From positions 5,354,945 through 5,418,944 of the forward strand of contig NZ_CM001165.1 of the NCBI RefSeq assembly GCF_000213055.1: a stretch of DNA of 64,000 nucleotides. The letters are read 5' to 3'. Of the stretch, positions 1 to 8,478 are shown one piece after another. This DNA is from Streptomyces sp. Tu6071. GTDB lineage: Bacteria; Actinomycetota; Actinomycetes; Streptomycetales; Streptomycetaceae. The number at the start of each line of letters is the position of its first letter. Within the stretch, counting starts at the first letter, position 1. Below the pieces are notes generated by a model. That model was not told the origin of the DNA. It searched no databases and was given only the letters and a program-made list of their open reading frames with translations. Made by a program: the position numbers and the translations under genes.

Positions 1-204
1 GACGTTCTCCGGCAGGTGCACCGCCCGCACGCGGGCGTCGTTCGCCGCGTACTGGTCGAGGATCTCGCCGCACACGTCGGGTGAGCAGTCGTCGACACCG
101 ATCACCTCGAAGTCGCCGAAGTCCTGTCCGAGCACGGAGTCCAGGCATTCGCCCAGGTATGCCGGGACCTTGTAGACCGGTACGACGATCGAGAAACGCG
201 GCAT
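1..204 (-). CDS. Family 2 glycosyltransferase, N-terminal part (cut by window edge)
   Basis: Only the first 68 residues are inside the window; the gene continues beyond base 1. The protein opens MPRFSIVVPVYKV, followed by LDSVLGQDF and a VDDCSPD acidic motif. This is the usual GT-A nucleotide-sugar binding start of GT2 enzymes, which add sugars from nucleotide donors to surface polymers at the inner membrane face. It points away from galE and lies in the same strand group as the CDP-glycerol-type transferase, which suggests a role in wall teichoic acid or exopolysaccharide assembly (inference). The start is the ATG at 204-202. The acceptor and donor cannot be told from the fragment. Confidence 0.85.
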   Translation of the reverse strand, partial: MPRFSIVVPVYKVPAYLGECLDSVLGQDFGDFEVIGVDDCSPDVCGEILDQYAANDARVRAVHLPENV

Positions 205-479
205 CTCTGAAGACCTGCTCCACGGACCTGAAGGATGGGGGACTCGCGCGACCCTGGGGCCGGGCGGGCGCTGCGACAGTTTATGTGATTCTTTTGAAGT
301 TTCCTGAGAGAAGGTAGTGCTATTGGCTTGGGTGGTGTTGTCGCGTTTCGCTGTGAATCTGATCGCAAATGCGGACAGAGGTGGGGAAAAAGAATCATCG
401 CACGGCTCCCCGCCGGGGTGATTCGGGTCACGCCGGGGCTGTGCGATGCTGCCGCTGAGAACGACGGAGAGGTGCCGGG

Positions 480-1451
480 ATGACGTGGCTGGTGACGGGC
501 GGGGCCGGGTACATCGGGGCGCATGTGGTGCGGGTGCTCGCGGGGGCGGGGGTGCCGGTCGTCGTGTTCGACGACCTGTCCACGGGGGAGGCCGCGCGGC
601 TGCCCGAGGGGGTGCCGCTGGAGACCGGGAGCGTGCTCGACCGGGCGAGGCTCGACGCGGTGCTCGGTGAACACCAAGTGACGGGCGTCCTGCACATCGC
701 GGGCAAGAAGCAGGTCGCCGAGTCCGTCGAGCGACCGCTCCACTACTACCGGGAGAACGTCGAGGGGCTGCGCGTCCTGCTGGAGGCCATGCGCGCCGCC
801 GGGGTCGACCGGCTCGTCTTCTCCTCCTCCGCCTCCGTGTACGGGGTGCCCGAGCCCGAACTCGTCACCGAGGACACGCCCTGCCTGCCGATCTCCCCGT
901 ACGGCGAGACGAAGCTCATCGGCGAGTGGCTGCTGCGGGACGCCTCGGTCGCGTACGGGCTGCGGACCATCGCCCTGCGCTACTTCAACGTCGTCGGCGC
1001 GGGGCTGCCCGGACTCGCCGACAAGGGCGCGGCGAACCTCGTGCCGCTCATCTTCGAGCGCGTCGACGCGGGCCGCCCGCCGCTCGTCTTCGGTGACGAC
1101 TACGACACCCCCGACGGCACCTGCGTGCGCGACTACGTGCACGTGCAGGACATCGCTGAGGCGCACCTCGCCGCCGCCCGCCGCCTCGACGAGGCGCCCG
1201 AGGGGATCGCACTGCGGCTCAACATCGGCCGCGGCGAGGGCAGTTCCGTGCTGGAAATGATCGAGCGCGTCCTCAAGACGACAGGCCGCACCGACCTCGT
1301 CCCCGAGGTCGTCCCGCGCCGCCCCGGCGACGCGGCCCGCTGCGTGGCCTCCGCCGACGCGATCCGCGCGGAGCTGGGCTGGAGCGCGCGGTACGGGCTG
1401 GACGAGATGATCGAGTCCGCCTGGCAGGGCTGGCGCCACCTCCACGACTGA
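480..1451 (+). CDS. galE: UDP-glucose 4-epimerase
   Basis: 323 aa, the normal length for GalE, which interconverts UDP-glucose and UDP-galactose with bound NAD. An extended short-chain dehydrogenase fold is visible: the NAD loop GGAGYIG is at residues 7-13, VFSSSASVYG near 113-122 supplies the catalytic Ser, and SPYGETK gives Tyr141 and Lys145. The C-terminal part has RDYVHVQDIAEAHLAA, typical of GalE. The ATG at 480 follows a GGAGAGG ribosome site. The gene diverges from the GT2 gene and converges on the CDP-glycerol-type transferase, so UDP-galactose supply for a surface polymer is plausible. Other NDP-sugar epimerase specificities are not excluded. Confidence 0.92.
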   Translation: MTWLVTGGAGYIGAHVVRVLAGAGVPVVVFDDLSTGEAARLPEGVPLETGSVLDRARLDAVLGEHQVTGVLHIAGKKQVAESVERPLHYYRENVEGLRVLLEAMRAAGVDRLVFSSSASVYGVPEPELVTEDTPCLPISPYGETKLIGEWLLRDASVAYGLRTIALRYFNVVGAGLPGLADKGAANLVPLIFERVDAGRPPLVFGDDYDTPDGTCVRDYVHVQDIAEAHLAAARRLDEAPEGIALRLNIGRGEGSSVLEMIERVLKTTGRTDLVPEVVPRRPGDAARCVASADAIRAELGWSARYGLDEMIESAWQGWRHLHD

Positions 1452-1600
1452 GCGGGATCGGGCCCGCGCGCCCGGAGCCGGTGCGCACGCGGCCCGTACG
1501 CCCGGAGCCCGTACGTCCGGAGCCCCTGCGCCCGAGGTGCGCCGCGCCCCGTCCGCGCGGAGTCCGTCGGCCCGGCGCCCGTCCGCCCCAAGCCCATCCG

Positions 1601-1656
1601 CACGGAAACGGCGGCCCACCCCCCGTACCACCGGGGAATGGGCCGCCGTTTCCGTG
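1601..1656. terminator. Bidirectional terminator between convergent genes
   Basis: Arms 1601-1618 and 1639-1656 are a perfect 18-bp inverted repeat (right arm TGGGCCGCCGTTTCCGTG) around a 20-nt loop. It sits between galE and the convergent transferase gene, where one hairpin can stop transcription from both sides. No long T-run is present, as is usual in Streptomyces. Confidence 0.8.
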
Positions 1657-1669
1657 TGCGGTGGGGGTC

Positions 1670-3805
1670 TCAGTCCCCCGTGCGCTCCAGCGAGTCCGGC
1701 TCGGACCCGGCGAGGGCGTCCGCGGCGAAGTCGCGCTCCTCCTCGCCCTCGGCCACCGCCGCGCGCGCGGCGGCGGCGCGGTCCGCCTGGCTGGGGACGA
1801 GCGTGGACGTGCCCTCGCGGGCGAGCTGGCGCTCCTCGCGCTCCAGCGCCTTGGCCGACAGCGCCTCGACGGCCCGCGCGAAGCGGGACTGCGCGCTCGG
1901 CTCGTCGGGTCCGAGCAGATACCGCTTCAGTTCCCCGCGCGCGTGCGCGAATCCGTCGCGCGAGGCGTCCCGCGCCGCCGCGAGCAGCTCGGGGACCTGC
2001 GCCGCGTCCGGGGTCAGGATCGTCGCGGCCCGTACGGTCGGGAAGTCGGTGCGGAACTGCGTCTCGCTGACGCCCGCCGTGTTCGCCACCGCGTACGGCT
2101 TGCCGCTCGCGAGGTAGTCGGACACGACGCTGGAGACGTCGCTGATGAGCACGTCCGCCTGGTTGAAGCAGGAGTAGAGCGCGGGGCGCGGGCCCGTGAT
2201 GATCTGGTGCGCGTCCTCGGGCAGCGAGGCCCAGTAGGCGTCCTCCCAGCGGCGGGTCGCCTCGTCGACGGCCTTGTCACGGCCGCCGGAGGGGGTGCCC
2301 TGGACGAGCATGCGCTCCATCTCGTCGGAGCCCTCGCGGTAGTCGGCCGCGGTGAGCCGGTCCAGCTCGGCCGCGAGCCGCTCCAGCTCCGCCGCGCCCT
2401 TGTCCTTCGGGTCCTTCGCCGCCGCGCGCCCGCCGTTCGCGGCGCGGATCAGCTCCTGAACGCGCTCGTTCGCCGCGCCCGCGCGCGGGTCCACGGAGCC
2501 CGTCATCGGGTGCGGCTTGTAGAGCAGCCGCACCTTCGGGTCGGCGAGCAGCCGCCGCACGATGTTCTCGCCCGCCTCGATGACCGAGGTGTTGCCGGGC
2601 TGCCCGTCCCAGCCCTCCCACGTCGGCGCGTAGAGCACGGTCGTGACGGAGCCGCCCGGGGCCACCGTGTCGATGCCCTTGAGCTGCGGGCGCCCGATCT
2701 CGACGATGTCCTTGTCCTCGACGCCGACGTCCGCGAGGGCGTACCGCTCGCGCGCGCCGGGACCGGCGACCCACACCTCGTCGTACGCCTTCGCGTACGG
2801 GTTGCAGCTGGAGAGCTTGTCGCTCTCGCCGTGGTTGATGAAGGCGTGCTTGATGCCGGGCATCCGCAGCACCTGCGAGGTCTTGCCCGAGTTCGAGGGG
2901 TGGACGAGCGACTTCAGCGTGGACTGCTCGATGCGCATGAGATGCGCGACCTTCGGCAGGCACAGGACCGGCAGGTCCGTCGCGGCGATCTTCTGCACCA
3001 TGAACCGCTCGCGCAGGATGATGATCGGCCGGCCCGGCAGCGCGGCGAGCGGCTCCAGCCACATGTTCGCCTGGTACGCGGACGAGGCACCGCCCGAGAA
3101 GTACATACCGGTCGTCGGGCCGTACGCGGCGAGCCACTCGTCGAGCCAGGCCAGGGCCCGCTCCTCGTTGAGCGCGCGGCGCCGGGGCAGCAGGTGCACG
3201 GCGAGCCGGACGATCCCGGCGAGCGAGAGGACGAGCGAGACGCCGATCCCGGCGAGCGCCCACACGGTCGCGTCGGCGGCGACAGTGGCGATCAGGCCCG
3301 CGGTCGCGGGGAGCCCGAAGCCGAGCAGCCGGTGCCCGGGGCGGCGCAGCAGCAGCGCGGGCGGCGCGGCGGTGAGCTTGAGGCCGCTCGTGTCGATGTT
3401 GCGCGTCACGAAGGGCAGCGTGCGGGTCCTGCGGACCAGGATCGCGGCGCCCTGCGAGACGAAGTGGAGCCCGTACACGGCGAGAAGACCCAGGAGCAGG
3501 GCCGTCCAGCCGCCCTCGTGCTCGGCGCCCGCGGTCCGGACCACGCCCACGACGAGCAGCAGATCGCGCAGCACCTGGCGCAGCGTGGCGTCCACCCGCA
3601 ACCGTCCGAGCCGCGCGAGCGTCAGCTTCAACCAGCGGTGCACGACGAGCTCTGTCACCAGGCCCACGGCGGCGGCACCGACGAGCAGCCACGGCAGCGC
3701 CATGGCGGCCCCCACCGCCGACGCCACGAAGCTCGCGGCGAGGACGACGGTGGGCAGCAGTCTGCCGATGGCCTGACTGCGAAGAGCGAGAGAGGTGGGG
3801 GGCAC
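1670..3805 (-). CDS. Membrane CDP-glycerol glycerophosphotransferase-like protein
   Basis: 711 aa, GTG start at 3805 with GGAG eight bases upstream. The first ~200 residues hold several hydrophobic segments (for example PWLLVGAAAVGLVTELVV and WTALLLGLLAVYGLHF). The rest matches the Glyphos_transf family, with INHGESDK, EVWVAGPGARERY, LYAPTWEGWDG, LYKPHPMTGS and SDVSSVVSDYLASGKPYAV. Such enzymes (TagB/TagF type) add glycerol-phosphate or related units from CDP-glycerol to teichoic acid-like chains at the cytoplasmic membrane. An acidic insert lies in the middle of the transferase part, and the C-terminus is charged. The substrate is inferred from the family only; other CDP-polyol donors are possible. 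Confidence 0.85.
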   Translation of the reverse strand: MPPTSLALRSQAIGRLLPTVVLAASFVASAVGAAMALPWLLVGAAAVGLVTELVVHRWLKLTLARLGRLRVDATLRQVLRDLLLVVGVVRTAGAEHEGGWTALLLGLLAVYGLHFVSQGAAILVRRTRTLPFVTRNIDTSGLKLTAAPPALLLRRPGHRLLGFGLPATAGLIATVAADATVWALAGIGVSLVLSLAGIVRLAVHLLPRRRALNEERALAWLDEWLAAYGPTTGMYFSGGASSAYQANMWLEPLAALPGRPIIILRERFMVQKIAATDLPVLCLPKVAHLMRIEQSTLKSLVHPSNSGKTSQVLRMPGIKHAFINHGESDKLSSCNPYAKAYDEVWVAGPGARERYALADVGVEDKDIVEIGRPQLKGIDTVAPGGSVTTVLYAPTWEGWDGQPGNTSVIEAGENIVRRLLADPKVRLLYKPHPMTGSVDPRAGAANERVQELIRAANGGRAAAKDPKDKGAAELERLAAELDRLTAADYREGSDEMERMLVQGTPSGGRDKAVDEATRRWEDAYWASLPEDAHQIITGPRPALYSCFNQADVLISDVSSVVSDYLASGKPYAVANTAGVSETQFRTDFPTVRAATILTPDAAQVPELLAAARDASRDGFAHARGELKRYLLGPDEPSAQSRFARAVEALSAKALEREERQLAREGTSTLVPSQADRAAAARAAVAEGEEERDFAADALAGSEPDSLERTGD

Positions 3806-4429
3806 TACTCAGACTCCAAGGACTCGGATCGGGGAAGAAGACACGTACACATCCGAAAGCAGGGCCACGGGGGCGTGACGAGGGACCCGCGGCGAAGCGC
3901 ACCGTCGGGTACAACGGTATGGCGACGCTTTGGGTAGCGGCTGCGGGCGGCGGACCGGGAACACTTGGGGGAAGTTCCGGTGACATCGCCCGGCCGTCCT
4001 GCCCGTCCGGTATTCGATCATGCTCGTGAAATCAGCGAACCCGCCGGTCAGGAGGACGACTCCACTCCACCCTTCCATGTCCTGAGGGGCATTCTCGCGG
4101 GCATTGTTGAGAAGAGTGTGAGAAGAATACGACGGTTGCCTGTGATCTCTCGCACGCGGTGTCCAATTGCTCACACCCGAGCGCGTCTCCGGGCGGCCAC
4201 CCCGCCCCGCGGCACCAGGGAACGCCCGGAAACGCCCGGAAAGCGTCCGCCAGACGGAACGCGGAGGTGAGCGCGCCGCCCGGCGGCTAGATTGCCGGAG
4301 CCGCGAGAAGCCGCACCGGGACGATCGGACGCGCGGCGACGACGAGCGGCACGAGTGGTACGTACGGGGCACACCGGATGGCGGGCCCGCCGGGCCGGGG
4401 CGCCCGCGGGCCGGGAAGTGGGACAGCGC
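3806..4429. other. Divergent intergenic region, no gene seen
   Basis: About 620 bases between the transferase (minus) and proB (plus). Bases 4010-4190 are richer in A/T than the surroundings, as expected for promoters. Reading frames here have no recognisable protein features. A short direct repeat of ACGCCCGGAA occurs near 4220-4240. No RNA gene was recognised. Confidence 0.5.
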
Positions 4430-5566
4430 GTGACAGCGGCAAGGCAGCGGGTGGCCGAGGCCCGCAGGATCGTGGTCAAGGTCGGCTCCTCCTCGCTCAC
4501 CACGGCCTCGGGCGGACTCGACGCCGACCGCGTGGACGCGCTCGTGGACGCCCTCGCGGGCGCGCGCGGGCAGGGAAAGGGAAAACGGGACCTCGTCCTC
4601 GTCTCCTCGGGCGCCATCGCCGCCGGGCTCGCCCCGCTCGGCCTCACGCGCCGCCCCCGCGACCTGCCCCGGCAGCAGGCCGCCGCGAGCGTCGGGCAGG
4701 GCCTCCTCGTCGCCCGCTACACCGCCTCCTTCGCGCGGTACGGGGTCCGGGTCGGCCAGGTCCTGCTCACCACCGCCGACACGAGCCGCCGCTCCCACTA
4801 CCGCAACGCCTACCGCACCCTGGACCAGCTCCTCGCGATGGGCGCCCTCCCGGTCATCAACGAGAACGACACCGTCGCCACCGACGAGATCCGCTTCGGC
4901 GACAACGACCGCCTCGCCGCCCTCGTCGCCCACCTCGTCCACGCCGACCTCCTCGTCCTCCTCTCCGACGTGGACGGCCTCTACGACGGCGACCCCGCGG
5001 CCCCCGGCACCTCCCTCGTCCCGGAGGTGCGGGACCCCGCCGAACTGCGGGGCATCGAGATCGGCAGCGCGGGGCGCGCCGGGGTCGGGACCGGCGGCAT
5101 GGCCACCAAGGTCGAGGCCGCCGCGATCGCCGCCGCCGCCGGGGTGCCCGTCGTCCTCACCTCGGCGAGCCGCGCGGGCGAAGCCCTCGCCGGGAGCGCG
5201 ACCGGCACGTACTTCCACCCCACGGGCCGCCGCTACGCCGACCGGCTCCTGTGGCTCCAGCACGCCTCGACCCCGCAGGGCGCGCTCGCGCTCGACGCGG
5301 GCGCGGTGCGGGCCGTGGTCGACGGGAACGCCTCGCTGCTCCCCGCCGGGATCACCGGTGCCACCGGCCGCTTCAGCGCGGGGGACCCCGTCGAGCTGCG
5401 CGACCCCGACGGCAGGCCCGTGGCCCGCGGCCTCGTCAACTACGACGCCGAGGAACTGCCCCGGCTCCTCGGCCGCTCCACCCGCGAGCTGGCGAAGGAA
5501 CTGGGCCCCGAGTACGAGCGCGAGGTCGTCCACCGCGACGACCTCGTCCTGCTGCGCCGCCCCTGA
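4430..5566 (+). CDS. proB: Glutamate 5-kinase
   Basis: Phosphorylates glutamate to gamma-glutamyl phosphate, the first step of proline synthesis. The chosen GTG at 4430 gives 378 aa and follows GGGA by six bases; an in-frame GTG at 4418 is an alternative. Amino acid kinase motifs are clear: IVVKVGSSSL near the start, VLVSSGAIAAG, VINENDTVATDEIRFGDNDR and GGMATKVEAAAIA. The C-terminus carries a PUA domain (from about DAGAVRAVVDGNASLLPAG to the end), as in standard ProB. proA lies downstream, separated by one small gene. In many actinomycetes obg precedes proB; here surface polymer genes do. Confidence 0.96.
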   Translation: MTAARQRVAEARRIVVKVGSSSLTTASGGLDADRVDALVDALAGARGQGKGKRDLVLVSSGAIAAGLAPLGLTRRPRDLPRQQAAASVGQGLLVARYTASFARYGVRVGQVLLTTADTSRRSHYRNAYRTLDQLLAMGALPVINENDTVATDEIRFGDNDRLAALVAHLVHADLLVLLSDVDGLYDGDPAAPGTSLVPEVRDPAELRGIEIGSAGRAGVGTGGMATKVEAAAIAAAAGVPVVLTSASRAGEALAGSATGTYFHPTGRRYADRLLWLQHASTPQGALALDAGAVRAVVDGNASLLPAGITGATGRFSAGDPVELRDPDGRPVARGLVNYDAEELPRLLGRSTRELAKELGPEYEREVVHRDDLVLLRRP

Positions 5567-5754
5567 GACCGCACGCGCTCCTCGTACGCCACCCCCCGAA
5601 CGGGTTCCCGAGTCCGCGCCCACGGCCGAAAGCGCTCACCCCCCGGGTTGCGCTTGGGCAAAACGCCTTCGCGCGGACGCCGGGACTGCTCCACTTTGAG
5701 GGGGCGGCCCTCGCGGCAGGCGGGGGCCCGCGGTCCGGCGGGACGGAGGCCGTG

Positions 5755-6243
5755 GTGGTACGAGCACAGCCAGGGGCACGGCCCCGGACGCTCAGCAGCG
5801 TGCGCAACGTGGAGGTGCGGCGCAGGGAGCAGCGGGAGCAGGAGGAACGCCGCCGCGAGCCGGAGGCGGTCGCCCCCGCGCCGAAACACGCGCGGCTGTG
5901 GCACGTGACCCTCTCGGTCTCGGGCGAGCGCACCCCGCTCCCCGACGTCCGCCGCGCACTCGAACAGCTCGCCCACGACCACCCTTTCCTCCTCACCAGC
6001 CGCTACGCCGCCGATCACGCGGAGATCCGCTACTGGGAGGAGGCCCGCGACCTCCACGACGCGGCGGCCCTCGCCCTGCGCCTGTGGGGCGAACACCGTC
6101 ACACGGCCCACCTCCCGCCGTGGGAGATCGTCGGACTGGAGGTCATCGACCGCGAGACCTACCACCACCGCGTGGCGGAGAACGCGGGCCCGCTCCCGGC
6201 GGCCCCGGTCGGGGTGCACCCGTTCCGGGGAAGGAGCGAGTAG
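5755..6243 (+). CDS. Conserved hypothetical protein between proB and proA
   Basis: About 162 aa from the GTG at 5755, which has GGAGG five bases upstream; GTG 5752 is an alternative. The N-terminal third is rich in Arg and Glu ([16 protein letters not shown]) and probably disordered or helical. The C-terminal ~110 residues look folded: [19 protein letters not shown], then [17 protein letters not shown] and [15 protein letters not shown]. No membrane segment or catalytic motif is seen. I recall a similar small gene between proB and proA in other streptomycetes, so it is probably a real conserved gene, but I cannot assign a function. Confidence 0.75.
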   Translation: MVRAQPGARPRTLSSVRNVEVRRREQREQEERRREPEAVAPAPKHARLWHVTLSVSGERTPLPDVRRALEQLAHDHPFLLTSRYAADHAEIRYWEEARDLHDAAALALRLWGEHRHTAHLPPWEIVGLEVIDRETYHHRVAENAGPLPAAPVGVHPFRGRSE

Positions 6244-6347
6244 GGGCGGTTTTCGGCCAAGGTGGGCCAGTGCGCCGCCTCGGCCTGCCTCGCGCCTTCG
6301 CTTCGTACCGAGCCCCACCCGCACTACAACTCACGAGCACCGATACC

Positions 6348-6373
6348 GGGGCCCGGGGCGGAGCCCCGCGAGG
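6348..6373 (-). repeat. Dispersed GGGGCTCCGCCCC-type palindromic repeat, copy 1 (inverted)
   Basis: Reads GCCCGGGGCGGAGCCCCGCG on the plus strand, the reverse of the motif at 46091 and 52791. It lies between the 5755-6243 gene and proA and can form a strong hairpin, so it may act as a terminator. Confidence 0.6.
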
Positions 6374-6415
6374 TCCACACGTCGAAACGCGAGGCCCCCG
6401 CCCCCACCCCCGGTC

Positions 6416-6421
6416 TACGCT
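6416..6421 (+). promoter_or_regulatory. Candidate -10 element for leaderless proA
   Basis: TACGCT ends six bases before the proA ATG at 6428. That spacing would put the transcription start at the initiation codon. No convincing ribosome site precedes the ATG. Confidence 0.5.
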
Positions 6422-6427
6422 CGGGCC

Positions 6428-7711
6428 ATGACCCAGCTCTCCCCGTACGACACGATGACCCCCGTAGCCCAGACGACCTACCGGGCCCGCGCAGCGGCAA
6501 CAGAGCTGGCCCCCCTGACCCGCGCGGTCAAGGACGACGTCCTCCTCGCCATCGCCGACGCGATCGAGGTCCGTTCCGCCGAGATCATCGAGGCCAACGC
6601 CCGCGACATCGCCCGCGCCGAGGAGGCCGGCACGCCCGAGGCCACGGTCGACCGGCTCCGCCTCACCCCCGAACGCGTCCGCGCCATCGCCTCGGACGTC
6701 CGCGGCGTCGTCGCGCTGCCCGACCCGGTCGGCGAGGTCGTCCGCGGCTCGACCCTCCCCAACGGCCTCGACCTGCGGCAGATCCGCGTCCCGCTCGGCG
6801 TCGTCGGCATCATCTACGAGGCCCGCCCCAACGTCACCGTGGACGCCGCCGCGCTGTGCCTGAAGTCGGGCAACGCGGTCCTGCTGCGCGGCTCCTCCTC
6901 GGCCGTCGAGTCGAACACGGCGCTCGTCCGGGTCGTCCGCGACGCGATCGGCGGCGCGGGCCTGCCCGCCGACGCGGTGCAGCTCGTGCCGGGCGAGGGC
7001 CACGAACCGGTCCGCGAGCTGATGCGGGCGCGCGGCCAGGTCGACGTGCTCATCCCGCGCGGCGGCGCGGGGCTGATCCGTACCGTCGTCGAGAACAGCA
7101 CCGTCCCCGTCATCGAGACGGGCACGGGCAACTGCCACGTCTACGTGGACGCGCAGGCGGACGTGGACATGGCCGTCGAGATCCTCGTCAACTCCAAGGC
7201 GAGCCGCCCGAGTGTGTGCAACGCGGCCGAGACGCTGCTCGTGCACCAGGACATCGCCCCGGCGTTCCTCCCGAAGGCGCTCGCCGCGCTCGCCGAGGCC
7301 GGGGTCACGGTCCACGGCGACGAGCGGGTCCTCGCCCACGCGGACGGCAGCGGGGCCACCGTCGTCCCGGCGACGCCCGAGGACTGGGAGACCGAGTACC
7401 TCTCGTACGACATCGCCGCCTGCGTCGTGGACGACCTCGACCGCGCCGTCGCGCACATCCGGCTGTGGTCCTCGGGCCACACCGAGGCGATCGTGACGAC
7501 CTCGCAGGCCGCCGCGCGCCGCTTCACCCAGCTGGTCGACTCCACGACGGTCGCCGTCAACGCCTCGACCCGCTTCACGGACGGCAGCCAGTTCGGCTTC
7601 GGCGCCGAGATCGGCATCTCCACCCAGAAGCTCCACGCGCGCGGCCCCATGGGCCTGCCCGAGCTGACCTCCACGAAGTACATCGTCACGGGCGACGGCC
7701 ACGTCCGCTGA
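6428..7711 (+). CDS. proA: Gamma-glutamyl phosphate reductase
   Basis: 427 aa, the usual length. Reduces gamma-glutamyl phosphate (from ProB) to glutamate semialdehyde with NADPH, the second step of proline synthesis. Aldehyde dehydrogenase fold: [31 protein letters not shown], the active-site Cys264 in [15 protein letters not shown], and a C-terminal [20 protein letters not shown] block. The ATG at 6428 lies six bases after a TACGCT -10 element, so the mRNA may be leaderless and separate from proB. That would allow independent expression of the two proline genes. Confidence 0.96.
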   Translation: MTQLSPYDTMTPVAQTTYRARAAATELAPLTRAVKDDVLLAIADAIEVRSAEIIEANARDIARAEEAGTPEATVDRLRLTPERVRAIASDVRGVVALPDPVGEVVRGSTLPNGLDLRQIRVPLGVVGIIYEARPNVTVDAAALCLKSGNAVLLRGSSSAVESNTALVRVVRDAIGGAGLPADAVQLVPGEGHEPVRELMRARGQVDVLIPRGGAGLIRTVVENSTVPVIETGTGNCHVYVDAQADVDMAVEILVNSKASRPSVCNAAETLLVHQDIAPAFLPKALAALAEAGVTVHGDERVLAHADGSGATVVPATPEDWETEYLSYDIAACVVDDLDRAVAHIRLWSSGHTEAIVTTSQAAARRFTQLVDSTTVAVNASTRFTDGSQFGFGAEIGISTQKLHARGPMGLPELTSTKYIVTGDGHVR

Positions 7712-7830
7712 CCGCGTGGCCGGGCCCCGCCGCCCACCCCGGCCAGGGGCCCGGCACACCGTCGGCTCACCCGATTTCCGTACCGCCCGGCTAATTTTCC
7801 TACGGTCTGCCCAAATCGCCCGCACCGGTC

Positions 7831-7836
7831 TACTCT
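7831..7836 (+). promoter_or_regulatory. Candidate -10 element for leaderless membrane gene
   Basis: TACTCT followed by six bases and the GTG start at 7843. No ribosome site is present. Confidence 0.5.
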
Positions 7837-7842
7837 GATCCT

Positions 7843-8409
7843 GTGCCGGAGGACGTGGGGGGCGCGCCGTTCGCGGACGGCTGGGAGCCCGACGACGACC
7901 ACGACCACGGACGCGCGGACGAGGAGTTCGCCGCCGTGGTCTTCGACGAGGACTTCGTACGGGGCGCCCGTATCCACGAGCCCTCCGCCGTCGAACGACT
8001 GCTCGCCGCCGCCGAGGCGCGCGCGGAGGCCGAGGCCAGCGGGCGCGGCGGACGGCGGCTCGGCGAGGAGCGCGGGGACCCCTCCGACGTCCACGACCCC
8101 TTCGCCGACTGGGGCGGCGGCGAGGAGTACGACGAGTACCGCGACACCCGCGCCCGGGAGCACCGCGGCCGGATTCGCTGGCACCGCCCCATCGCCTGGA
8201 TGCTCGCCCTCGTCCTCGGCGTCGGCATGGTCGCCCTCGCCTTCTCCGCCGTCTACCGCGGCGGCTCCGGCACGGGGGACGACCCCCTCGCCCCGCCGCC
8301 CGCCTCGGCGGGCAGCGAACGCGAGCAGGGCGCGAACGCGGCCGAACCGCCCACCGCGTCCCCCGACTACTCCCGCCCCGTCGTCCAGGCCACGCCACGC
8401 ACCCCGTGA
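7843..8409 (+). CDS. Single-pass membrane protein with VVFDExFV motif
   Basis: 188 aa, GTG start, probably leaderless. The N-terminal ~110 residues are acidic and cytosolic in the likely topology. One membrane segment (IAWMLALVLGVGMVALAF) lies around residues 123-143, followed by a short Ala/Pro-rich outer tail. Residues near 26-42 contain EEFAAVVFDEDFVRGARI, which matches EYRSVVFDESFVNAARL in the next gene. The two genes are therefore likely relatives that share a cytosolic docking motif and differ outside. Both sit between proA and the EACC1/caspase cassette on the same strand. Function unknown. Confidence 0.8.
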   Translation: MPEDVGGAPFADGWEPDDDHDHGRADEEFAAVVFDEDFVRGARIHEPSAVERLLAAAEARAEAEASGRGGRRLGEERGDPSDVHDPFADWGGGEEYDEYRDTRAREHRGRIRWHRPIAWMLALVLGVGMVALAFSAVYRGGSGTGDDPLAPPPASAGSEREQGANAAEPPTASPDYSRPVVQATPRTP

Positions 8410-8466
8410 CCCGCGCCACGACGCCCCGCAGACGTACCACCACGTTTGCCGCGCCGCCGCACGACC

Positions 8467-8472
8467 TAGGCT
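8467..8472 (+). promoter_or_regulatory. Candidate -10 element for leaderless membrane gene
   Basis: TAGGCT ends six bases before the ATG at 8479; the only purine run (GAAGG) is too close to the start to be a good ribosome site. Confidence 0.45.
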
Positions 8473-8478
8473 GAAGGT

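Noticed and set aside
102..1631. Long minus-strand reading frame opposite galE
   Set aside because: It is antisense to a clear galE gene with all motifs; its Arg/Ala/Gly-rich sequence is the usual high-GC shadow.
3965..4270. 101-codon plus-strand frame in the proB upstream region
   Set aside because: No recognisable protein features, and it lies in the more A/T-rich divergent promoter region.
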